From: Rhodococcus sp. ARC_M5 | GTDB taxonomy: Bacteria; Actinomycetota; Actinomycetes; Mycobacteriales; Mycobacteriaceae | Assembly: GCF_022810405.1 (NCBI RefSeq) | Contig: NZ_JALGQE010000018.1 | Span: 1-64,000 of the forward strand | Direction: 5' to 3' | DNA length: 64,000 bases | Shown: positions 57,792 through 64,000 of the stretch, piece by piece | How the letters are laid out: every line of letters starts with the position of its first letter | How positions within the stretch are numbered: the first letter of the stretch is position 1 | Translations under genes and position numbers: made by a program | The notes under the pieces: model-generated | Database searches by the model: none | Told to the model about the DNA's origin: nothing | What the model saw: the letters and a program-made list of their open reading frames with translations, nothing else

Positions 57792-58763
57792 TCAGCTGGA
57801 CGCAGCGCGCAGCTTCTCCAGCAGCGGGCCTGCGGCCTCGGCCAGGAAGCGTTCCTGAGTTTCGTCGCCCACCTGCACGAGTGCGATGTCGGTGTACCCG
57901 GCTTCCCAGTACGGCTTCACGGCCTCGACGATGGCGTCGAGGTCCGGTCCACACGGAATCGTCTCGGCCACATCCTCTTTGCGCACGAACTTGGTGGCTC
58001 CAGCGAATCCCGCCGTCGTCGGAAGATCGGCGTTGACGGCCCAGCCACCGGCGAACCAGCGGAATCGATCGTGTGCGCGATCGATGGCCGCGTCCTTGTC
58101 CGGATCCCAGGAGATGGGGATCTGGCCGATGGAGCGTGCCGGTCCTTCGTGGTTGTCCGACCACGCCTTGACGAGGTCGGCGTCGGGTTCGGTGGCAATG
58201 AGGTGATCGCCGTACTCGGCGAACCGTGCCACGGCCTTCTCGCCGCCGGCTGCGATACCGATCGGCACCCCACCCTCGGGCATGTCCCAGATCCGGGCGG
58301 AGTCGACGCGAAAGTGCTTGCCGTCGTAGGTGACCAGGCCGCCGGCGTGCAGTGCCCTGATGATCTCCAGCGCCTCGACGAACATGTCCTGCCGCTTGTC
58401 GATGGACGGCCAGCCCTCGCCTACGACGTGCTCGTTGAGGTTCTCACCGCTGCCGAGGCCGAGGGTGAAGCGTCCGTCGGCCAGGATCTGCAGCGTCGCG
58501 GCCTTCTGTGCGACGACGGCCGGGTGGTACCTGATGATCGGGCACGTCACGTACGTCATCAGCTCGACGCGTTCGGTGGCCTGAGCCACCGCACCCAATG
58601 TGGTCCAGGCGTAGGGCGAATGCCCCATCGACGACAGCCACGGCGAGTAGTGGTCACTGGCGACCTCGAAGTCGAAGCCGACCTTCTCGGCACCGACTGC
58701 GTACTGCACCAGCTCTTTCGGGCCGCTCTGCTCGGTCATCAAGGTGTATCCGAAATTGGTCAT
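57792..58763 (-). CDS. LLM-class F420-dependent oxidoreductase
   Basis: A 323-residue luciferase-like TIM-barrel flavin/deazaflavin enzyme of the F420-dependent glucose-6-phosphate-dehydrogenase-like group. GFDFEVASDHYSPWL, the cis-peptide region TYVTCPIIRYHPAVVAQKAAT and LGLGSGENLNEHVVG are signatures of this group. The physiological substrate is not known. It lies nine bp downstream of the SDR gene on the same strand, probably one operon. Confidence 0.85.
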   Translation of the reverse strand: MTNFGYTLMTEQSGPKELVQYAVGAEKVGFDFEVASDHYSPWLSSMGHSPYAWTTLGAVAQATERVELMTYVTCPIIRYHPAVVAQKAATLQILADGRFTLGLGSGENLNEHVVGEGWPSIDKRQDMFVEALEIIRALHAGGLVTYDGKHFRVDSARIWDMPEGGVPIGIAAGGEKAVARFAEYGDHLIATEPDADLVKAWSDNHEGPARSIGQIPISWDPDKDAAIDRAHDRFRWFAGGWAVNADLPTTAGFAGATKFVRKEDVAETIPCGPDLDAIVEAVKPYWEAGYTDIALVQVGDETQERFLAEAAGPLLEKLRAASS

Positions 58764-58772
58764 AGGTATCTC

Positions 58773-59573
58773 CTAGATAGTTGCGACGGAACCGGCGTCG
58801 ACTCGGTAGTTCGATCCGTTGACGAAGGACGCGCGATCCGAGCACAGGAACGTGATCACCGAGGCAACCTCCTTGGGCTCACCGCGGCGTCCGAGTTCCA
58901 TGTACGGACGCTCCTCGTCGAGGAAGCTCTCGATGGCCCCGTCGCGGTCGGTTCCCTTTTCTTCGGCGCGCTTGTCCATCATCGCGTCGGTCATCGGGGT
59001 GTGAATGAATGCCGGCGAGACCGCATTGACCAGCAGGCCCTCCGACGCGTAGCTGCGTGAGAGCCCCTTGGCCAGGGCCAGGACCCCAGCTTTGGCTGAG
59101 CAGTAGGGCAATTCGTCGTCGTACGGCTGCACGGCGTCCTCGGAGGTCAGCAACACGACGCGTCCCCAGCCGCCGCGTCGGAGCGCAGGCAGGAATGCCC
59201 GCAGCAGCCGAACAGGCCCCATCAGGTCGATGTCGAGGGTGGACCGCCAGCCCTCCTCGTCGATCTCGTGGAACAGTCCCTGAGCGCCGGTCACACCGGA
59301 GGATTGCACGAGAATATCGATGTCGCCCACGGCCCGCTGCGTCTGCGCCGCCAAGTTCTCGACGGCCTCAGTGTCGGTCACGTCCGCAGCGAACGCGAAC
59401 AACTGCCCCTCCGCTGCTTCGAGTTGCGCTGCAGCGTCGTCGAGCGAGGTCTGATCCTTGTCGCTGATCACAACCCGAACACCCTCGGCCAACAGCATTT
59501 TCGCGGTGTGCCAGCCGATGCCGGAGTCCGCTCCGGTCACCAGTGCTGTTCTACCGTCGATTCCCAGATCCAT
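58773..59573 (-). CDS. Short-chain dehydrogenase/reductase
   Basis: A 266-residue classical SDR. The cofactor motif is TGADSGIG (13-20), VQSSGVTG takes the place of the NNAG motif, and the catalytic residues are Ser144, Tyr157 and Lys161 (YCSAK). SDK after the second strand suggests NAD(H). It precedes the F420-dependent oxidoreductase, so the two may act on one substrate. Confidence 0.88.
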   Translation of the reverse strand: MDLGIDGRTALVTGADSGIGWHTAKMLLAEGVRVVISDKDQTSLDDAAAQLEAAEGQLFAFAADVTDTEAVENLAAQTQRAVGDIDILVQSSGVTGAQGLFHEIDEEGWRSTLDIDLMGPVRLLRAFLPALRRGGWGRVVLLTSEDAVQPYDDELPYCSAKAGVLALAKGLSRSYASEGLLVNAVSPAFIHTPMTDAMMDKRAEEKGTDRDGAIESFLDEERPYMELGRRGEPKEVASVITFLCSDRASFVNGSNYRVDAGSVATI

Positions 59574-59602
59574 ACAATCCCACTTTGCTTTCGAGGTCGA
59601 TG

Positions 59603-61402
59603 TCAGGCCGTGGCGTCGTGCGAGCGCGCGATGGTCAACGCCGCATTTACCAGGGCCAGGTGGCTCAAGCCCTGCGGGAAGTTACCCAGAAACGATCCAT
59701 CCGAAGCATCGATCATTTCGCTGTACAGCCCGACGTCGTTGGACATCTCCACCAACTGGTCCATCAAGGCCTTCGCCTCGTCGTCGCGTCCCACGCACGA
59801 CAGAGCCGACACCCGCCAGAACGCGCAGGCCACGAAGGTGACCTCTTCCTCGGCAACTCCGCTGTAGCGATACATCAACGGTCCGGCACCGAGCTCGTCA
59901 CCGAGCGCATCGATGGTGGACGAGAGACGTTCTCCACGATCGAAATCCATCTCGGCGGCCAACAGCACGGATGCGTCGAGTCCGTCGGCACCCGGGTACG
60001 CGAGATAGGCCTGACGCTCGTCGGACCAACACTCGGTCTCGATGTAGTGCCGGATGCGTTCCTTCTCGGCCTTCCATCGATCCGGTATGCCCGGGATCTC
60101 CCCCGCCTCGGCAAGGTGCACGGCGCAGTCGAGCGCTTGCCAACAGCCCAATTTGGAGCTGGTGTAGTGCTGTTCGTCCTCGAGCTCCCAGATTCCGGCG
60201 TCCTTGCGCTGCCACGAATCACAGGCCTCGTCGGCGATGGTGGCCAGCAGTCGACCGGTCTGCGCGTCGAGAATGTTCCCCGCGTCCACGTACTGCCGGA
60301 TGATCGAGAACAGGTCGCCGAAGATCATCAACTGCAGTTGGTCCGCCGCAGCGTTGCCGTTCACCACCGGCCCGATGCCGCGCCAGCCGGGAACGTCGGG
60401 TTGTTCCGTGCCACCGGGCAATTCGCCGCCGAGAGTGTAGAAGACGTTGACCAACGGATCGTTGGCACGGATCACCTTCAGCAGCCACGCCACCGCCGCA
60501 TGGATCTCCTCGCGAAGACCGAATCGTTGCAGCGCGCGGATGGTGTACGCGGCATCACGAACCCACGCGTAGCGGTAGTCCCAATTCTTGCCACCGGTCC
60601 GGTTCTCGGGAAGGGAGGTCGTCGCAGCAGCCGCGATCGCACCGGACGGGCTGTGTAACAGCAACTTCAGCGCGAGCGCACTCCGAGCCACGTGCTCCGA
60701 CCACGGCCCGTCGTACGAGAATTCGTCGGACCAGACGCGCCAGTTGTCGATGGTCCGGTCGATCCCCTCGTCCACGTGCTGCGGATCGGGCAGCGGCAAC
60801 GGCTCGTTCTCCGTCCCTACGACACCCAGTACGTGCCGCGAGCCCGGGTGGGTATCGAAAACGCCACCGATGTCGCGGTCGGCCACGTGCACGTCCTCGA
60901 TGCCCAGAGTCCGCACCGCCAAGGTCAATCCGTCCACGCGCAGAACGGTGCCGTGCTCGGTGTCGTACGCCCACGGCGATGCGATGCCGAGCATGGTGCC
61001 CGGCGCCACGGACCAGGCCAATTCGACAGTGCCGTCGAGTCCCTCGACGCGACGCGCCAACTCCACCCAGGGCAACCGTCCGGCCACGCCCGTGTTGAGC
61101 GAGTCCGTGATCCGGACGGTACCGGTGTCGGTACGGAACGTCGTGCTCAGAACGTTTGTGCCAGCGACGAATTCGCGCCCGACGGTGAATTCGCCTGTCG
61201 GCGTCAGTTCGATGTAGCCGCCGTGTGGCGCGTCGAGCAGCGCTGCGAACGGCGGCGGTGAGTCGAGATTCGGAACCGGGAACCAGTCGATCCGGCCGTC
61301 GTCGGCGATCATCGCGACAGTACGGCCGTCGCCGATTGCGCCGTAGCTCTCGATGGGAACGTAACCGTCGACCCTGGGGTACGGCTTGCGGAACTCGTTC
61401 AA
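59603..61402 (-). CDS. Glycoside hydrolase family 15 protein, trehalase-type
   Basis: A 599-residue GH15 enzyme like the phosphate-stimulated trehalases of mycobacteria and other glucoamylase-like proteins. The N-terminal supersandwich domain (about 1-260) has GYVPIESYGAIGDGRTVAMI and DDGRIDWFPVPNLDSP. The (alpha/alpha)6 domain contains NWDYRYAWVRDAAYT and the EEEVTFVACAFWRV segment where a catalytic Glu is expected. It probably cleaves trehalose or a glucan. TTG 61402 overlaps the HAD stop codon (TTGA), which fixes the likely start. Confidence 0.85.
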   Translation of the reverse strand: MNEFRKPYPRVDGYVPIESYGAIGDGRTVAMIADDGRIDWFPVPNLDSPPPFAALLDAPHGGYIELTPTGEFTVGREFVAGTNVLSTTFRTDTGTVRITDSLNTGVAGRLPWVELARRVEGLDGTVELAWSVAPGTMLGIASPWAYDTEHGTVLRVDGLTLAVRTLGIEDVHVADRDIGGVFDTHPGSRHVLGVVGTENEPLPLPDPQHVDEGIDRTIDNWRVWSDEFSYDGPWSEHVARSALALKLLLHSPSGAIAAAATTSLPENRTGGKNWDYRYAWVRDAAYTIRALQRFGLREEIHAAVAWLLKVIRANDPLVNVFYTLGGELPGGTEQPDVPGWRGIGPVVNGNAAADQLQLMIFGDLFSIIRQYVDAGNILDAQTGRLLATIADEACDSWQRKDAGIWELEDEQHYTSSKLGCWQALDCAVHLAEAGEIPGIPDRWKAEKERIRHYIETECWSDERQAYLAYPGADGLDASVLLAAEMDFDRGERLSSTIDALGDELGAGPLMYRYSGVAEEEVTFVACAFWRVSALSCVGRDDEAKALMDQLVEMSNDVGLYSEMIDASDGSFLGNFPQGLSHLALVNAALTIARSHDATA

Positions 61403-62091
61403 GCACTTGCCTTTTCGCCGGAATAGATGGGGCTTTTCTCGATGTTGGCCAGCAGATCGGCCGGGTCGTCGAACACCGCTACTGCTCCCGCTTCGAGCAA
61501 TTCGCCGCGCGAGATACCGCCACTGCGAACGCCGATGGCGCGTACGCCCGCGCGACCGGCCGATTCGATGTCCCACACACTGTCGCCCACCATCAGTGCG
61601 TCGACAGCCTGGACGCCTGCCCGCTCGAGTGCGACCGCGATGATGTCGGGCTCGGGCTTGGCGACCTCGGCATCGTCACCGCTCGTCACCACTTCGACGG
61701 AATCCTCGACCTCGAGCAGATCGCGCAACGTGGACAGTTCGCTCTCGGGAGCCGACGTTGCGAGCACGACGGTGACTCCTCGAGAATTCAAGTCCGCCAA
61801 CAGTTCCCGAGCACCGGGTAGCACTTCGAGATCTGCCGACGCTGCGGCGTAGTACTCACCGTGCAGCCTCTTCGCCTCACCGGCCAGCGCGCTGTCCGAT
61901 GATCCGACGAGCGCCCCGAGCAATTTCGACCCATCCATCCCGATGCTCCGGTGGATTCGCCACGACGGAACAGGCCGGCCGGCCTCACGAAAAGCACGCG
62001 ACCAGGCGTCGACGTGCACGTAGTTGGAATCGACGAGGGTGCCGTCGATGTCGAGCAGAACTGCGTCGACCGTCGGCTTGGAAACAGGCAT
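61399..62091 (-). CDS. HAD-superfamily phosphatase, beta-phosphoglucomutase-like
   Basis: A 230-residue HAD hydrolase with cap. Motif I is LLDIDGTLVDS (Asp14 and Asp16), motif II LATSAPESEL, Lys in AKPEPDII and motif IV VGDSVWDIE. It is coupled to the GH15 gene by a TTGA overlap, so a sugar phosphate related to trehalose metabolism is a fair guess. ATG 62091 (MPVSKPTVDA) was chosen. Confidence 0.85.
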   Translation of the reverse strand: MPVSKPTVDAVLLDIDGTLVDSNYVHVDAWSRAFREAGRPVPSWRIHRSIGMDGSKLLGALVGSSDSALAGEAKRLHGEYYAAASADLEVLPGARELLADLNSRGVTVVLATSAPESELSTLRDLLEVEDSVEVVTSGDDAEVAKPEPDIIAVALERAGVQAVDALMVGDSVWDIESAGRAGVRAIGVRSGGISRGELLEAGAVAVFDDPADLLANIEKSPIYSGEKASA

Positions 62092-62126
62092 GTCCGTCGG
62101 ATACCCGGGGGTGATGCAGGCAAACA

Positions 62127-62157
62127 ACAGGCCCCCCGCTGTGCGCGAGGGGCCTGT
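62127..62157 (-). terminator. Hairpin terminator after dps
   Basis: ACAGGCCCC (62127-62135) pairs with GGGGCCTGT (62149-62157). On the minus strand it is followed by TGTTTGCC. It lies 16 nt after the dps stop and before the HAD gene. Confidence 0.7.
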
Positions 62158-62172
62158 CGAAGCGAAGAAACG

Positions 62173-62646
62173 TCAGCTTGCCTGGGCCTGCCACATCCAG
62201 TGCAGCTGCTCGAGCCGAGCTGTGATGCCGATGAGCAGGTCCTGCGTCACCGGATCGGCTTCGCCGGTGTCGGCGATGCGTCCGCGAAGACGCTCGACGA
62301 CGGCCGCGATGTTGTCGACGACGGCCGGTACGACCTCACTGTCCTGAGTCCATCCGGCACCGAAGCCCTTGGTGCCCGCCGTCGAGGAGACGGTGGCTGC
62401 GCGACCATCGGGGCTGACCCCGATAGCGGTGGCGCGCTCGGCAGCCTGGTCGGTGAATTCACGTGCGGCCGTGACCAACTCGTCGAGCTCGAGGTGCACC
62501 GACCGGAAGTTCTTACCGATCACGTTCCAGTGCGCCTGCTTCGCGATGAGCGAGAGGTCGATGAGATCGACCACGGTCCCCTGAAGAGCGTCGCCGGCAA
62601 TTTTCTGCTGACCTGCGTCGAGGGTGCTGGTGATGGGGTTCGTCAT
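62173..62646 (-). CDS. dps: Dps-family ferritin-like protein
   Basis: A 157-residue Dps protein, which forms 12-mers that store iron and protect DNA from peroxide. The ferroxidase residues lie in AKQAHWNVIGKNFRSVHLELDELV (split over about 36-59: His39, His51, Asp55). The C-terminal helix ends QLHWMWQAQAS. ATG 62646 has GGGAGG seven bases upstream. It is downstream of the catalase gene on the same strand, pointing to a peroxide-defence pair. Confidence 0.9.
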   Translation of the reverse strand: MTNPITSTLDAGQQKIAGDALQGTVVDLIDLSLIAKQAHWNVIGKNFRSVHLELDELVTAAREFTDQAAERATAIGVSPDGRAATVSSTAGTKGFGAGWTQDSEVVPAVVDNIAAVVERLRGRIADTGEADPVTQDLLIGITARLEQLHWMWQAQAS

Positions 62647-62790
62647 GATGTGGCCTCCCTGCCGTTGGACGACGGTATGCATCGCACACCATTATTGTTC
62701 TTCCGTCTGTACTACACAACGGCATGTGGCCACGCGTTGTTCCGGATCGACGCCATCATCGCTGTGACGCCGATCCCAGGGTCGAACGGA

Positions 62791-64000
62791 TCAGACCTTG
62801 GCGGCTTCGTCGGCGGGATCGTCGATCGCGCCTGCACCGGTGGTCGGCGCGGTCTCGTTCTGCTGCGACCGGACGCCTTCCTCGACCTTCTTGCCGAGGT
62901 CGGGATCGACGTTGGTCCAGTACTCGAACACGCGGCTCAGGACGGGCTCGCTGACGCCGTTGAGGACGTGTCCGACGATGTTCCCGACCAGACGCTCGCG
63001 CTGCGCGTCGTCCATGACCTCGCGGACCAGTGCTCCGGCCTGTACGAAGTCGCCGTCCTCGGGGTGCTCGATGTATCCGGTGCGCACGAAACGAGGCTCG
63101 AAGTCCCACGCGCCGTCGTCGCCGTACTTGTTCGTGTCCGCCGACGGGCCGCCGAACGAGTTCGGCGCGTAGACCGGCGTCTCCGGGGAGTTGAACGAGT
63201 ACCGCATGTTGCCGTCCTTGGAGTACGAGTTGACCTCGGACTTCGGGGCGTTGACCGGCAGCTGCGCGTAGTTCGCTCCGATGCGGTACCGGTGCGCGTC
63301 GGCGTAGGAGAAGACGCGTCCGAGCAGCATCTTGTCGGGGCTGAAACCGATGCCGGGCACGGTGTTGGACGGCTCGAACGAGCTCTGCTCGATCTGCGCG
63401 AAGAAGTTCTCCGGGTTGCGGTTCAAGGTCATCTTGCCGACCTCGATCAACGGGTAGTCCTTCTGCGACCAGACCTTGGTGAGGTCGAACGGGTTGTACT
63501 TGTAGTTCTCGGCCTCGTCGTACGGCATGAGCTGCACCTTGAGGGTCCAGCTCGGGAAGTCGCCGTTCTTGATGGATCCGAAGAGGTCCTGACGGTGATG
63601 ATCGGGTGATGTACCCGCAACCTCGTCCGCCTTGTCCTGCGTCAGGAAGTCGATACCCTGATCGGTCTTGAAGTGGAACTTCACCCAGGTCTTCGTGCCG
63701 TCCTCGGCGATGAGCTGGTACGTGTGCGACCCGAACCCGTCCATGTGACGGAACGACTTGGGGATACCGCGGTCACCCATGAGCCACGTCACCTGGTGCG
63801 CCGACTCGGGCGAGAGGGTCCAGAAGTCCCACTGCATGTTGTTGTCACGCAGACCGGAGTCGGGCATACGCTTCTGGCTGCGGATGAAGTCCTGGAACTT
63901 GATCGGGTCCTTGACGAAGAAGATCGGGGTGTTGTTGCCGACGAGGTCCCAGTTGCCTTCCTCGGTGTAGAACTTCAGCGAGAAGCCACGCGGGTCACGC
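62791..64000 (-). CDS. Catalase, N-terminus beyond the window
   Basis: The C-terminal about 403 residues of a monofunctional haem catalase, open at the right edge. [20 protein letters not shown] and [17 protein letters not shown] are present upstream of [22 protein letters not shown] and the haem ligand Tyr in [12 protein letters not shown] are intact. The active-site His lies outside the window. It resembles small-subunit clade-3 catalases in length. Gene upstream of dps on the same strand. A spacer of 144 bp separates the two. Confidence 0.93.
   Translation of the reverse strand, partial: RDPRGFSLKFYTEEGNWDLVGNNTPIFFVKDPIKFQDFIRSQKRMPDSGLRDNNMQWDFWTLSPESAHQVTWLMGDRGIPKSFRHMDGFGSHTYQLIAEDGTKTWVKFHFKTDQGIDFLTQDKADEVAGTSPDHHRQDLFGSIKNGDFPSWTLKVQLMPYDEAENYKYNPFDLTKVWSQKDYPLIEVGKMTLNRNPENFFAQIEQSSFEPSNTVPGIGFSPDKMLLGRVFSYADAHRYRIGANYAQLPVNAPKSEVNSYSKDGNMRYSFNSPETPVYAPNSFGGPSADTNKYGDDGAWDFEPRFVRTGYIEHPEDGDFVQAGALVREVMDDAQRERLVGNIVGHVLNGVSEPVLSRVFEYWTNVDPDLGKKVEEGVRSQQNETAPTTGAGAIDDPADEAAKV

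Overview
The window is about 65 % G+C and reads as chromosome of a mycolic-acid actinomycete (Corynebacteriales), most likely Rhodococcus or a close Nocardiaceae relative. The strongest evidence is gene order. From about 10.8 kb to 57 kb it follows the Mycobacterium tuberculosis Rv3644c-Rv3683 neighbourhood almost gene by gene: holB, topA, Rv3647c-like, cspA, the Rv3649-like helicase, the seven-gene Rv3660c-Rv3654c tad locus, Rv3661, Rv3662c, dppABCD, acs, Rv3669, ephE, marP, NUDIX, thioredoxin-like, nth, Rv3675, crp, Rv3677c, ridA, the Rv3679/Rv3680 ATPase pair, whiB4, ponA2 and the Rv3683 phosphoesterase. No IS element, prophage or CRISPR array is visible.

Layout. 0-4.6 kb: a broken spore-photoproduct-lyase-like radical SAM gene, a membrane PAS-GGDEF-EAL c-di-GMP protein, a second decayed fragment of the same radical SAM gene, and a 36-codon gene with its own leader and terminator. 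4.7-10.6 kb: an AlkC-type DNA glycosylase, a LolA-like protein coupled to an ABC exporter, a secreted lipase and a zinc-type dehydrogenase. 10.6-19 kb: tRNA-Thr, holB, topA, cspA and an MrfA-like repair helicase. 19-24 kb: a CPBP protease and an L-lactate cassette (GntR regulator, permease, lldD) not present at this point in M. tuberculosis. 24-31 kb: the tad locus flanked by two small RNA genes, then a HAD phosphatase and a degenerate Fic-fold protein. 31-36 kb: dpp peptide importer. 36-45 kb: acs, an MFS transporter, holin-like membrane protein, ephE, marP, NUDIX, thioredoxin and nth. 45-57 kb: crp, metallo-hydrolase, two oxidoreductases, RidA, BagA/BagB-type ATPases, whiB4, ponA2, yqeY, phosphoesterase and tRNA-Pro. 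57-64 kb: SRPBCC, F420-dependent oxidoreductase, SDR, GH15 trehalase-type enzyme, HAD phosphatase, dps and a truncated catalase.

Themes. Two RNA genes are the most informative non-coding content: a 6C-type sRNA (about 28844-28942, minus), whose two hairpins carry C6 and C7 loops, and an Ms1/MTS2823-type 6S-like RNA (about 29955-30258, plus), with promoter, terminator and a predicted length of about 304 nt. They bracket the Rv3661 orthologue as they do in mycobacteria. A consensus TGTGA-N6-TCACA CRP site precedes acs, and the crp gene lies in the same window. Carbon use (lactate, acetate, peptides), redox stress (whiB4, dps, catalase), envelope work (ponA2, marP, tad) and DNA repair (alkC, nth, the MrfA-like helicase, the dead spl copies) dominate the gene content. 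Orthology statements rest on remembered family features and synteny; no database search was run.
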